From Vespula vulgaris (lineage: Eukaryota > Arthropoda > Insecta > Hymenoptera > Vespidae): a DNA stretch of 64,000 nt. The stretch's first letter is position 1, and each line of letters begins with the position of its first letter. Of the stretch, positions 35,201 through 47,538 are shown piece by piece. The translations under genes and the position numbers were made by a program. The stretch spans positions 2,227,501 through 2,291,500 of the forward strand of contig NC_066596.1 of NCBI RefSeq assembly GCF_905475345.1. Direction: 5' to 3'. The notes below the pieces were generated by a model. That model did not search any database. It was not told the DNA's origin and saw only the letters and a list, made by a program, of their open reading frames with translations.

Positions 35201-36455
35201 GAGATAAAAAGAGAAAGAGAGATGGAGAGAGAGAGAGAGAAAGAGATGCAATAAATAATCGTGAGAGACGCGAGAGAAGACGCGCAAGAAAATGTAAGAA
35301 ATCGAGCACAGAAGAAGCAGCAAACGTCGGACGGCGAATTTACGATTTTCGTGAAGAACACGTAGGTATGTATGTGTATTTTATATGTATACGTACATGC
35401 AGATTTATACACACATGAGTACCAGTTGAGGATCCAAGGAAGAGATCTTGTGGCACGGCTTGGTAAAGAGGGTAGAAAGGAATTCACCGAGTATGTATGT
35501 AAGTATGGAAGCGCAGAAAACAGCATGGTAGAAACGCACGGAGTAAGATGAATGGGGTTGCATGGTTGTTCACGTTACATGTCTACCTTTTGTAACCTAC
35601 GTTTTTATAGTATTATACATTTTTTTTTCTTTTTTATTTTATTTTTTTTTTCATACGTTATATCCTATGTATTTAAATATACGGGTAGATAGGTACGCAT
35701 GTGCATATGTACACATAGATATGTATATACGCATGTATTTTATATAAACAATTTTTTTTCTATTTAAATTCGAATAACGTATTATTGTATTAATAAAAGT
35801 GTATTAGATCAATGCGACAGATTCGAAAGAAAGGATAGATCTTTTTAATCTTCTGATTTTATAGATAGATATACAAATATTAAACGTGGATGTGCGCGTG
35901 CTTGTAATAAATGAAAAGTAAATCTTTTAAAGATAGATTCAAACTATCTGATATTTTTCCTTACAAGTTTCTAATTAAGCTCTTCACGAGTTAACGTTAG
36001 TACAACGTATCCTTTTTTCCTTTTTTTTTTTTCTATTACGATCCTCCCTTTTTTCCTTTCACTTTATCACTACTCGTAAAACGTGTTACAACTTACGAAA
36101 GATAATCTATGAACGTCTCTCGAATTATCTCTTATACCAGTAAGAATGTCTGACAAAAACGAATTCTAATATATCACCGGACTAAGAAATCTTAATTAAA
36201 ATTCCACGCTTTAATGGTGAATTATCATCGTCATTATTTTAACTTGGTCTTGTATTAAGAGATATCGTGAACTATACAACCGGTCTATATCTCGATCTTA
36301 TTATTATGTGATGAGATTTAATATACATACTGGTATATACATATCTACTTACATATACGCATACATACATGTGTACATAAATCGTGAAAAATCAATGCCA
36401 ATCGTAATCCAATTGGTCTCGTGAGAAGTAGAGAGACATTGATATAGAGAGAAGA

Positions 36456-36458
<3 letters not shown>
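32091..36458. other. Mostly AT-rich non-coding stretch
   Basis: No gene seen. (CT)n at 32237-32265, GC-richer patches at 32270-32520 and 32980-33230, and AT-rich DNA at 33260-34010. A (GA)n run lies at 34028-34068, more AT-rich DNA to 35130, purine tracts at 35170-35250 and a GC-moderate patch at 35260-35560. AT-rich DNA fills the rest. Frames here are short, repeat-driven or lack an ATG. Confidence 0.5.
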
Positions 36459-36488
<30 letters not shown>

Positions 36489-36510
36489 AAGAGAGAGAGA
36501 GAGAGAGAGA
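36459..36510. repeat. (GA)n microsatellite
   Basis: About 50 bp of GA with AAAG interruptions. Confidence 0.95.
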
Positions 36511-36731
36511 ATGAGATAGCTTCAATGCCAATGAGATTCCGAATATGAATATCTTGAATATTTAAGCACCGCACTCGGTGAGATGTAGAATGGCGACGAA
36601 TGAATAAATTGAAAGGGCGGTAATAAGGCCGTACGCCGTGCAAATCGTAATAATGCCGAATGAACATAATTGAATCCGATATCCCGGGATGCCGTGGAGA
36701 CGAGATCCTCTTCTCGGAACCTCAAATGGTG
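36511..36731. other. GC-richer island between two (GA)n arrays, candidate conserved element
   Basis: About 220 bp of mixed-composition, CpG-containing DNA sandwiched between two purine microsatellites. A 67-codon frame on the minus strand (36522-36725) begins MRFREEDLVS but has no donor. A conserved non-coding element is as likely. Confidence 0.3.
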
Positions 36732-36732
36732 A

Positions 36733-36775
<43 letters not shown>

Positions 36776-36860
36776 GAGAAAAATAGAGATAGAGATATAG
36801 ATAGATAAAGACAGAAAGAAGGAGGGAGATAGAGAGAGAAAGAGAAAGAGGGAATAGGGA
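36732..36860. repeat. Purine-rich (GA)n/(GATA)n tract
   Basis: (GA)n to about 36772, then GATA, GGGA and GAAA variants. Confidence 0.9.
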
Positions 36861-39785
36861 CGGTTTACAGTGTCCTAGATAAGAACTAAAAGATTTTCAC
36901 TACCCTAGCGGAGTTAAAGAGTTTCTCTGGCAGGAGCTGAATGTCGGTTTTATCGGTCTTTTAAAGTGGGCCAACGGCGTGTCTCCATCCCCCACCAAAG
37001 TCTCTTTTCTAAGAATACTTTTACCATATATAATAAAATGTATATATATATATGTAGATATGAATGTAGATATATATGTATGTATGTGTGTATATATGTG
37101 TATAAGATATTATAGGAAAGAGTGATGCTCCTGAAATTTAATATTTCCCTTTTTGGAAAGCACGGAAATGCCATTAAATGGGCTGCGAGAAGCCACCGTC
37201 GTCTTTTCTCACCGGATCGAACCACCAAAGGCGTACCAATACGAAACACGTTTCTTGAATATGACCTGGAAGTTAGTCCGCCATATTGTCGTACGTGTTA
37301 CACCCTTGTCACGTGGTTTCATCTTATAAAGTATATAACAAATTTTCGACTTTACAATATCATAAAATATGATTCTGATACAATCTTAGCTTTCTTGTTC
37401 CTTTTTTTTTATTTTTTAATCTTTTTTTTTTGTTTATTGTACGAAACATTAATTGTATAATCAATGATACGCATAATGTACATAACAAATGAGAATTAAA
37501 AGAAATGTTTTAAAATTATTACCAGATAAAATATTAATCACAATTAATCACAATATTAATTAACGGAACAATGAATAACAGAAGAAATAATTATGATAGA
37601 ACAAACAATAGGAATAAAATTAGACGATCTTTAGGCAAATGATAAGAATAGATAATTACGAAAGAATAATTAATCTTTATCTTATGATATCCTTGATCTC
37701 GAAATTTATCGTCATTATCGATCAACTTGGAAGGTTAGGCTGATCATGTTCCTGAGTTACGATAAAGACGGTAATATTTTTGTTACCTGAGAATTATTCC
37801 TACAACGCACGCATGCTTTCTCTCTCTCTCTCTCTCTCTCTTCTCGTATTTCCTCACAATCGCAAAACAGTTCCCTGTTCCTTATTCGCTCTTGATTAAT
37901 ATCCATCGAACTGGAAAGAGAACGGGACTAGATTCATAGAACTGATCAGAGTGCAATTTCTTTGCGCCTTCGGAACTTCCCGTTTCTCGAAAAAGCGAGT
38001 CGCTCGTTAACGAAAACGTAGTTGGGGAGGGTTGAAACTATTCCGTGGTTTGCTTCACGTAATACCGCATTCAGTATTCTCTATACAGAGGGTGTCCTAT
38101 TTATCTTAATCACGGCTTTCCTATATCATTGAAAACAACGAAGGATATTCGAGTCAAGTTTCGATGGAATAACTTTTTTATACAAGAGACAAAGAGAAAG
38201 AGAAAGAAAAAAGAGAATTCTGTAGCTTTCAACGAATTATTTATTATAAATAATAAAAAAATATATATCTAAACAAACAGCGATTGAAATAAAAAAAGAA
38301 ATAAAATTCATTTTCTCACAATCTTTCTCATTTATTTATTATTAAACGATGAAATATTTACTTTGTATTATTTGCTCTTGCAAATTAGTTACGTGACTCA
38401 CCCTGTATGTACATATACATATATCTATAAAGAGAAACCTAGTGGATGCTACGATTTTCGACGATTTTTCCTTTTTCCTCTTTCTACTCGAAATTCCAGG
38501 ACCGTAGTTACCACTCGACCATTATACGTTTCCCGTCGGTAACGAAACAATGAGAGCATGATCATTCTTTCTATTTCTTTCTCTACATCTCTCTCTTTCT
38601 CTTATACTCATTGAGAAAGCTTATACCGATTTAAATTGCCTTTTCGTTCTTTTCGAGTTTTCCTCCCACTTTACACAGCCCCACTACTGGACTATTATTT
38701 TTCTTAGACTCCATAAAAAAGAAAAGAGACTTTGAAAAGGAGGATCATTTATTTCGAACGTCTGCTTATCTATCGAAAATCGAGAATAAAAGCGATTCGA
38801 CATAGCCCATTCGGCGGTAGACTTTCATTTTAAATGTCCAAAAGAAAAAAACAAAGAGATAATACTCTTTCCTCTCTCTTCTCTCTCTTTCTTATTCTTA
38901 TCCTTTCGAATCTTGGCTATTTTCTTTATCTTTCTTAATAGTAATTGCAACATTATGCAACATTGAAACTATAATATATTTCTTTCATTTCTCTTCTCAC
39001 TTATTTACTTATTTATTTAATCATTAATATATTATTTTATGTTGATTTTGATATTAGATCTTGATAATTATCATATCATCGTTTTCCATTATGGAAGACC
39101 ATTAACCCATTAATTTCATTACCCTTATTTATATATTTAATCGTTAACCTGCTTACTATTACCCATTTACTATTACTTAGGTTTATATATATATATACTC
39201 ATATATATACCACAGATATATATATACATACATATATAATTATTATTTTATCATATTTCACAAGAATCAAATTAATTTAATGGATACTATAAAAAGTTTC
39301 TTTACATTTCGCACCCTTTACTGCAATCTATTCAACGATCACAGAGATTTGTCTTTATGCCAATGTCCAAAGCAAATATTGACGACGAGGGCAAGACACG
39401 TGCAAGCTTACATACGGCTACGTAAACGTTTTCACGTCTGCAACTAGGGAAGGGATTTTCCTTTGGCGTAAGCAATACTAATCCGAATCTCATATCGCTG
39501 TTTGAACATAGAAAAAGGGATGGAAAGATCGTATGTTACATTTTATATAATTTACTCTCTCTCTCTCTCTCTTTTTCATTCTTCCTTTTTCTCGTGCGTA
39601 TAACAGACAGAAGATGTAAACACGTATAATATTATTACAAATAGATATATGCTAAAAGGAATGTTTTGGATAATCTTGATAAAAGTTTTACAAATAAATC
39701 GAAAATCCGCAGTCAGAAATACGATGCAATGAACGAGATAAATATACAAATGTATTAAAGAGTGAGAAAGACAGAGAAAGAAAAA

Positions 39786-39788
<3 letters not shown>
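36861..39788. other. Mixed non-coding stretch
   Basis: GC-richer patches at 36880-37000, 37110-37330 and 37860-38100, the second crossed by a plus-strand frame without clear splice borders. A minus-strand donor-like CTCAG followed by GTAACA lies at about 37787, preceded only by repeat sequence. (CT)n at 37820-37840, AT-rich DNA elsewhere, TATA-type repeats at 39185-39235, and a GC-moderate patch at 39300-39500. No gene seen. Confidence 0.5.

Positions 39789-39836
<48 letters not shown>
39789..39836. repeat. (AT)n microsatellite
   Basis: About 24 perfect AT units. Confidence 0.97.
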
Positions 39837-39840
<4 letters not shown>

Positions 39841-41118
39841 AAAAACTCGCGATAGCTTTCATGTTCTCGCAATAGTGCACACTCGACAACATTCAATCCG
39901 TTTCCGTGCTTTTCCAAGCGACTTTTCATTCCGTTTGTAGTTCAACCATCGTATTCACACTCTTTTTCCTTGAAAATCATTTCGTATTTTCCGCGTCGTT
40001 AAGCCACCGTTGAAACATGTGTCGAGAGAGAAAGTGATAGAGAAAGTGTCTTACGCGCGTTGAACACGACGATATCGAATACGTATCGGAGGAAGGGGAT
40101 AAAACACTCGTTTACTCTCTACCTATGTATATGCGTTCAAGCCTTGTATGTATATTTACTCGAGATACTGAGATACTATTTACGTGATTTTCCTCCATGA
40201 AACACCGATCACGAGGAAACGTTTAATACGTTGATTTCTTTGATCGAAAATTTCTTTTCACTCTACATCGATTTTTTTTTTTTAATTATCCTTTTCATTT
40301 ATACTCAATGACATAATTTAGTTGGATTAGATATTGATGTAATAATAAAAGAAAATCTATTTCAAACATAATGTATTTTGTATTGTCTGGATTAAATATT
40401 AAAAAGGAAAAAATTAAAAACGAATAAGAAATGAAAAAAGAAAAATGATTTCAAATTTATAATATTATTTTTCAATTAATATTGAATTCAATGTAACGAC
40501 GATTTACTTACTTGGAAAAGATATGGAAAAAGAAAAGAAGAAAAATGGAATAAATCCAAAACATCGATTCTACATTAAACTATCGAAATATTATCGGAAT
40601 ATGATGATAATCGAAAATCAAAGATTGTAATAATAAAGAATCACCAAGTAATTATCGACAAAGTTACACAAGAAAATACTTAAGCGTTGTAATCTCTGCG
40701 ATTTACATCTCAACAATTTGTTCGTTATTACAAGCAAAAGGGTGGTAACCTGTGGTTGAAAAAAGAGAAAGAGAGAGAGAAAAAAGACAAGATTTCCTTG
40801 GTGGTGGGCATACGTAAGGGTGTCCATGAAGTTAAGTGGTCGGCACGGGCGAAGTATAACGTCGCTAATGTACATTTAATGTCTCAACTTTGAATGCGGC
40901 TCGGCTCTCGCTCTGAGATAACATCTTAAATATGTTTTCGCATTTATGCGACCGAACGGCCTCCGCGTTCTTGAGTAAAAAGAGGAAAAGAATAAAAAAG
41001 AAAAAGAAAAAAAGAAGAAAAAAGTAGGAAAAAAAAGAAACGAACGATAGTGGTATAGGGAAAAAGGAAAGTTTCTTACCAGCTTTTCCTCTTTTCCCAT
41101 CTTCCTTTACTCTCTCCA
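39837..41118. other. Non-coding stretch
   Basis: GC-moderate patch at 39845-40110, AT-rich DNA to 40600, a further GC-richer island at 40790-40975 and an A/G-rich run at 40976-41070. On the minus strand GCTG followed by GTAAGA at about 41080 is donor-like, and the purine-rich ATG frame before it (MERVKEDGKR) could be a first exon. It is mostly repeat, so I do not call it. Confidence 0.45.
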
Positions 41119-41225
41119 TCTCTCTTTATCTCTCTCTCTCTCTCTCTTTCTCTCTCTTTCTCTTTCTCTCTCTCATGATAACGGCATCATGTGATGGCTC
41201 GTTTTTTTTTCTACGCGATTTTCAC

Positions 41226-41278
<53 letters not shown>

Positions 41279-41355
41279 CTTCTCTTTTTCTTTCTCTTAT
41301 TCTTCTTAACCATTATGTCTATTTATCTCGTTCTCTCTCTGTCTTTCTTTCTCTC
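41119..41355. repeat. Two (CT)n arrays separated by a short unique segment
   Basis: CT-rich tracts at 41119-41174 and 41229-41355, with the purest (CT)n at 41229-41271. The 50-bp unique segment between them contains AT-rich and T-run sequence. Confidence 0.93.
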
Positions 41356-41737
41356 CTTTAAGTCGAGATTTACAATGTTGACCGTACTATAACGGAAGTT
41401 TTTCCATTTGGCCTAATGAAAAGAGAAAGAAGGAAGAAAGAAAGAATGAAAAAAGAACAAAAAAGAGAGAAAGAAAAGAGAGAAAAGAAGATAAGAATCT
41501 TATCAGATGGACTATAACAGAATCATTTGAATTTTGATTCTCTTCATCTCTTAGCGAATCCAATATCTATCCATTCGTAAGGTTCACCACTACGAATCAA
41601 TATTCTGTTACATTTTATTTACATAGCTTTGGATATTCGTGGAAACGAAAAATCCAAAGGGATTCTTGATTCACATACCTTTTTTTTTTACTTCTCGCTT
41701 AATTCATTCGCAAGTAAACGGTTCTTATGCTAATCGA

Positions 41738-41780
<43 letters not shown>

Positions 41781-42712
41781 TTTCTTGTTAAAAAATTCCT
41801 ATGTTTTCAAGAGCGCATGGTATTTATGCAAATGTACAAATCTTTTTGTTTACTTCAGTAAAGACGAGGTACGGATTCATTACGAAGAAACGTTGGGAAA
41901 ATTGTAAGGTTCAACATCGATTGTCATTCTTTATGTGCATACACGCAAATGTTACTCATTTCTCTCCTTTTTTGAAAAATGTTAATCGCAGCCTGACTGT
42001 TGACTTGCGAAACTTTTTCGATTTCCTCCTACCTACAAACATTTGTTGTCTTTTATCTTTCGAAACATGCTGCGTAATACGCTTGATAAATGTAAGCCGC
42101 TTTACTTTGTCGAATTCTTTTCTTTTCTTTTCTTTTCTCTTGTTTCTTCTTTTTTTTTTTAACTACGTGCGTTCTTTCATTTTTTAACTTTCTCTGTCCT
42201 TTCATTATGTTTCACAATTAGATAAAGTGAAATACAACGTTGAAAAATAGAACGAAATATTAAAGATCTTTGAATTTTCACTTCTATTCGGATTTTATTA
42301 TCCATTCAATTTCTTAACAATATTAAAAATTGATTCTTCTCTCTCTTTATCTTTTATTGTATCACTTTTGTTGATACATACAACGAACTCTTTATTTATG
42401 AATTATTTTTTATAATTAAAAAAAAAATCGCATTATTTTATGTAAACATTTTTCATATGTTCACTTTTTTTTCGATAATAACAGTTCAAAGATGAAAGAC
42501 ATACACACGTACATACAGACATACATATATGCATACGTATATATACATACACTCATATACACTTTTTGATATTTACGTGGATGTTCGAAGAGACACGTCA
42601 AGCTCGTCTGCAGTCTCGTTTATATGCGTGGAAGTAGAAGAGAAGAAAGAAGACGTTGATTGGCCGTCACGCGAAAATCTTCTCGCATAGAAGAGAGCCA
42701 CGAAAAAGGAAG
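41356..42712. other. Non-coding stretch
   Basis: A/G-rich run at 41420-41490, (CT)n at 41741-41776, then a mixed-composition segment at 41800-42110. That segment is open for 128 codons on the plus strand (from ATG at 41801) and has an octamer-like ATGCAAAT at about 41826. The frame ends in Phe-rich repeat translation. AT-rich DNA follows, with a GC-richer patch at 42580-42700. No gene I can support. Confidence 0.4.
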
Positions 42713-42720
42713 AGATAGAT

Positions 42721-42765
<45 letters not shown>

Positions 42766-42766
42766 T

Positions 42767-42805
<39 letters not shown>

Positions 42806-42815
42806 AAGAGAGAGA
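42713..42815. repeat. (GATA)n-(GAAA)n-(GA)n compound microsatellite
   Basis: About twelve GATA units, then about nine GAAA units, then GA units. The order suggests successive expansion of neighbouring variants. Confidence 0.95.
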
Positions 42816-44230
42816 GGAGATAGAATGCAGCTCGCACGTTTTCCTTTCCTACATGAAACGATCTCGATCCCATCGCTATTCCGAACGGTATCAATCTCGT
42901 TTTTGTTCCCGAACGAGGAGCTACGTTAGAAGAAGAACACGTATGCATCTTCAAGAGAAAGAAAGAGAGAGAAAGAGAAAGACAGAAAGAGAAAGACAGA
43001 GAGACAGAAAAGGATAGAGAAAATGTCTAGCTGCTGGACCTTTCTCATAACCTTCGATTACAACGACAGACGATGCCTTTTCTTCAAAGAAATTGTAAAA
43101 TTTTCACGGCGAAGCAACGAAGAACTCGCAATTTTACAGAATCGTTCAACTACAGATAAAAATAGATATAAGAAAAGTTACGCTACGAAGATGGAATTTC
43201 GAATATCGACTATTTTATCTTAAAGAGAAATGTTAATCTATTTTTATTTATTTGACGTCTATTTCTATATCGGGCAAAATTTATAATAAAAATTCGATAA
43301 ATTGATATAAATTAACTTTATCGATATAATTAGAAATGCTCGATAATGGACGACGAAACGAGATAACACGTACTGAGTAAAGTTTTATTCCTTATTTGCG
43401 GTTAACTCGATAAAGGAAGACTCGCGTAATTATCCCTAAATAAGAAATTAGATCCCGACAATTCTTCCTTTGTATAACGAAATATTATTAAAGTGCGGGG
43501 AATAAACTTTGGCACGTTTTACTGCCCATTCGAAAGTTTTAACAGATTTGCGAGGCGCCTGCAACGGACACGGAAAAGAAATGTCGCGATGATCCGTTTC
43601 ATTATCCTTCCTTCTCTTCCTTTGTTAATATAAAAGAGAAAGAAAGGATAAAAATAATATACACAGAGTATCACGACGAATATTGTTCATCAGGATTACT
43701 ATGAAATCTACCATTTTTTTCGAAAAACGTCGAAACAGAAACGGCGAAATTGAAACACATTTTTTCTCGATAAGCTAACTCAAAATTACAAAAAAAGGAA
43801 TTTAAAAAAAAGAGAGAGAAAAAAATAGGACAATTGTAAAGAGAATTAAAAAACTTTATCAATGATATTTCATAAACCATTTGACCGCTATATTGTCGTT
43901 TAAGATTTTTGGTTTGTCATTTCCTCTTCGAAAACAATACTCGAAAAACCAGTCTCGAGGTTTTCCGAAAAAAATGAAAATCACTAGATTTCAGAATAAT
44001 CCTTTCAGACACTTTTCATTAGGACACTAGGTACACACAACTTTTCAGACGAGTTTTTCGCAGCAAAGGGGAATTTTATTAACAATCAAGTAAACGAATT
44101 AATATCCATCTTGTCATGGATCGTTAGAACAGACCTGTTCAGGACATTTTTTACAATAGAAATGGAAATTTTTTTGATAAATGGCTTTTCTATACATATT
44201 CGTGTCTCTTTTTCTTTCTCTCTCTTTCTC

Positions 44231-44234
<4 letters not shown>
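42816..44234. other. Mixed non-coding stretch
   Basis: GC-richer patch at 42820-42950, GA/GACA run at 42955-43018, GC-moderate DNA at 43020-43200 and AT-rich DNA thereafter. No gene seen. Confidence 0.5.

Positions 44235-44286
<52 letters not shown>
44235..44286. repeat. (AT)n microsatellite followed by TATG/TACA palindromic units
   Basis: About 25 AT units, followed to 44355 by alternating purine-pyrimidine sequence (TATGTA, TACATG). Confidence 0.96.
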
Positions 44287-44298
<12 letters not shown>

Positions 44299-45913
44299 TA
44301 CGCATATATATATAACTATGTATATGTATGTATATATACATGTATATATATATATTTTGTCGATGGAGCAGTTTCGTGTAAAGTTGGAAGCGTTTAAATT
44401 TATTTGACGCGGCGGCACCGACCGAACTTTGCTCGCGGCAGAATTCGTTGAAGCTCATAAAGCACGCTTTTTAAGCGTGTACGTGTATGTGAGTGTACAC
44501 GTTTACACTACGTAACTACGAAAATTTCATTGCGGGTCATGAGGTAAAGTGGACGGTAGCGTCAGCGATATATTTCTTATAAATGTTCCACCTCTCGAAA
44601 CATATCGAAACTTGAGCGCTTTTACTTATGAAACATGAAAGAAACCATTTATCATAAATCATTTGTCATAAATATTTTATACGAATAATTAACATACGTA
44701 TCGATTTCTTCAATTCTTCAGTAAGTGTATTTATTTAAAAAGGAAGAGAAAGAAAGAAGAAAAAGAGAAAAAATATGTGCACGCACGATTATTTATAAAA
44801 ATAATAACTCAATTAATATAATTCGATTGTATATTATATTAAACCATACAAATTTTATAATAATTTTAACGATAATAATCTCACGAATGATTTGACGAAT
44901 ACATAAATATATAAATAAAAGAAAGAATTTTCTAAAAAGCTTTTTAAAAATCAGATTATTATGATTAACAAGAAAATAATAATAAAAATACAATTGAATA
45001 ATATAATTTTTGAAATATTTCAATGGTACGCTTTGATAAATACACGTAATATTACTTATACCACTCGATTGAAAGCGAGAAAACGAGGGAGGAACCAAGG
45101 AGATCCATAATCTTCGTCGATTCGTGCTAATTCTCTCATTGAGCGTACGTAGAAAGCTGAATGACGGTAAAGGCTTTTCCACGATAGAGAGAGAGAGAGA
45201 GAAATATAGAAATAGAGACGCAGCATCCGTAATGCTGCAGCAACGACGAGACATGAATGTCAACTTGAGTGGTAAATAACGTGGCATAAGAGCCAACGCG
45301 GCTTTTACCGAAACGCTAAGAGCCCTAACTACTTCGAGTAAAATGAAACTTTCATTGCAACCGTTCCATTGGGCCATATTACTTTCGATGACAAATCATT
45401 CCCTAGATACTAGAGAATTTCGAATTCTCCCGGTGTTCACCAAATTATGTGCTTTGCTATTTCGTTAAATTTGTTAATTAGTTCCCTCTCGCCTATTAAC
45501 AAGCGAAAACTAGAACGTTTCTCTTATAATAAGAACGAAAGTGCGGATTATTAAATATAAACGTTTTGATTTCTATTGAAATACGAATTCTGACGTTACG
45601 TTAAATGAGCTCACGTTATCATGAAATTTACCTCACGAAAACGCGCTATTTTGTTTTGCTTGTTTATTTTATATTCTTTGTATATACCATTTAAATGATT
45701 ATAACAATAGAATCATTATATTTATTTGTGTGTTATTAGAAATGCAATTACAATTTAATCTTTTCTATACCTATAATATATTTCTTTAAGGGGAGAAGTA
45801 AAAAGATTGTTGAAACAGACTTGATAGACACGCTTATGTATTTAACGAAAGATTTATTCTGCAAATGTGAATAATATTATATGGAGATGTTTAAGAGCTA
45901 GAAAATGACTTAC
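44287..45913 (-). other. Probable start of intron 1 of the minus-strand gene
   Basis: If the exon at 45914-45983 is real, the sequence to its left is intron on the minus strand. It is AT-rich from 44640 to 45060 and GC-richer at 45060-45420. No acceptor with a continuing phase-1 frame is obvious here, so the next exon probably lies further left or was missed. Confidence 0.35.
44793..45377 (-). CDS. ATG-started 194-codon ORF, doubtful
   Basis: Second-longest frame in the window and one of few long ones with a true ATG (A at -3, G at +4). The first 110 residues (starting MAQWNGCNES) have mixed composition and correspond to a GC-richer block. The last 80 are Ile/Tyr/Phe-rich translations of AT-rich DNA, which argues against a genuine protein end. 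No signal, membrane topology or domain is clear. It lies just downstream of the signal-peptide exon on the same strand, but no acceptor links the two. Confidence 0.13.
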   Translation of the reverse strand: MAQWNGCNESFILLEVVRALSVSVKAALALMPRYLPLKLTFMSRRCCSITDAASLFLYFSLSLSIVEKPLPSFSFLRTLNERISTNRRRLWISLVPPSFSRFQSSGISNITCIYQSVPLKYFKNYIIQLYFYYYFLVNHNNLIFKKLFRKFFLLFIYLCIRQIIREIIIVKIIIKFVWFNIIYNRIILIELLFL

Positions 45914-45983
45914 CTTGGCACATTAACGTGATGATATGAAGTATGCTGAAAGTCAGGTATCGACTTTTCGGTCTGTCTGCCAT
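45914..45983 (-). CDS. First coding exon with signal-peptide-like sequence
   Basis: Minus-strand ATG at 45981-45983 is preceded by AAA and followed by G, close to the insect start consensus. It opens 23 codons plus one base. The peptide begins MADRPKSRYL (basic N-tail), runs into a hydrophobic stretch around TFSILHIITL, and ends LMCQ. It is followed at 45913 by an exact consensus donor (AAG followed by GTAAGT). A signal sequence ending in a phase-1 intron is typical of secreted and cell-surface proteins, immunoglobulin-superfamily genes among them, but the family cannot be named from this exon. The remaining exons should lie to the left on the minus strand. Plus-strand frames over the same bases are shadows. 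Confidence 0.5.
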
Positions 45984-46230
45984 TTTCCCAGCCGTTGTTA
46001 CTCTTTATATCACGTGGCTCACCTGCAACAGTACGTTCGTACGTGCTCTCAGTGTTATGCAAACGTGTTCAAATGCAAATTCGAGACTCGTACACGTACT
46101 TCCGTGTACACTCCATCAAGATTCGAAACACCAAACGGAAGACTACGCGATGCTCGAATCGATAGAGTATGTAAGCGACCATTTGTCAGCAGAATGCACT
46201 ATCATCGTTCCATGGGTTAAAGCACGAATC
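45984..46230 (-). promoter_or_regulatory. Candidate 5' UTR and promoter region of the minus-strand gene
   Basis: A CpG-rich island immediately upstream of the start codon, unlike the AT-rich flanks. It contains a second consensus donor on the minus strand (CAG followed by GTGAGC at 46022), which could end an untranslated exon or give an alternative transcript that skips the ATG. A TATAAA on the minus strand at 46004-46009 is only about 20 bp from the ATG, too close for an ordinary promoter. Confidence 0.3.
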
Positions 46231-47538
46231 CAAAAAAAGAAATAATAATAAAAAAAAGAAGGAGAAGAAGAGACGTAAGGAAATACAATAACAAAAGACA
46301 AAATTCATTTGAGCTAGCTATACCTATGCTAAATGTAAAAAAAGAAAGGAAAAAAAGAAAAAGAAAAAAAAATATATTTACTTCCGATCAAAATCCTAGG
46401 TAAGACTTTTTTTATCGGCGTGAAAAAAAGAAAAATTAAAAGAAAAGAGAAATGCATAAATCAAAAATAATAAATCAATTCTAGCAAAGCCAACTCACCA
46501 TCAGTAATCATCTTTTATCAAAATAAAAATACGACCTAAAAGTCACAGAATATAAAAGAACGTACCTCTCTCTCTCTTTCTCCCTCTCATAGAAATTTTA
46601 TAAGAGCAAACGTCAAGAGGAATATCATCATATCAAGATATGGAAGCCTACAGGAGAAATCAGAGGTGGTAAATTTGGTCGAATAAACTCGTTGACACCG
46701 GTGGTTCCCTTTTTTCTTTTCGCACATTTTTCGATGCTCTTTCTGCTTTTATTTTTTTATTTCTTCTTTTTTAATTCCTTTTTTTCTTCTTGCCCGTCGA
46801 GTGATATAATTAACGACGAAACGTATGTGAACGTTCGTTAAAAACTATGCACACGTATAAATGCATATATAACTTCTTGAAAGTCGTTTTTACAAAAAAA
46901 AAAAAACAGAAAGAAAGAAATAAAGAAAAAAAAACTAATAAAAAGAGAGAGAGAGAGAGAAGGAGAGAAAAAATATACAAAAGAAAAAAAAGATTGCAGA
47001 AATTTCACGTGTAAAGCTTGAATTCCATGGAATTCCATGTTATAGAGATACTGTTAGAAATGATTAACGCATGGTCGAATCGATGCGATAGACTGACATG
47101 TTAATTAACGAAACGCTCGATATTAATCAGATTTACTGGACCGTAATGCAGCTTCGCCACTCGACAAGACGTAGAGGTATGCGATTGGAGACGCATACAA
47201 GTTCCTACTGGATATTCCTCCTGTACAATCATCTACGATGGCTACCCCCTATAGCTTCACCCTCTTCACCACCCTCTCTCTCTCTCTCTCTCTCTCTCTG
47301 TCTGTCTACGTATGTTGAGTAACATCACGGAGTAACATCCTCATGCATTCAATATACGTATCCACGCAAGAGATTGCACGGTACACGGAGAGTCTCTAGG
47401 TCCTACATTGAATTAAGCCTGAAGATGAAGTTGCCATATTTTTTTCCCATCCTCCTCCTCCCATCCCTCCCCTATTCTAGCCCCTTCCTTTACTACCCAG
47501 CCTGATTTCTCTCTTCTTTTTTTTTATTTTTTCATCTT
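46231..47538. other. A/G-rich then mixed non-coding stretch
   Basis: A-rich and A/G-rich DNA at 46230-46480 and 46890-46990, AT-rich between. 47050-47400 is GC-richer with a (CT)n array at 47273-47306 and a frame of 74 codons on the plus strand without splice borders. C-rich sequence follows at 47440-47500. Confidence 0.45.

Noticed and set aside
46004..46009. TATAAA on the minus strand just upstream of the signal-peptide ATG
   Set aside because: Only about 20 bp from the start codon, which leaves no room for a normal transcription start and leader.
45936..46245. Two overlapping plus-strand frames, one resembling a type II membrane-protein N-terminus (MLKVRYRLFG...)
   Set aside because: They overlie the minus-strand exon and leader, whose start context and donor are much better. 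A plus-strand GTAAGC donor near 46170 exists but has no other support.
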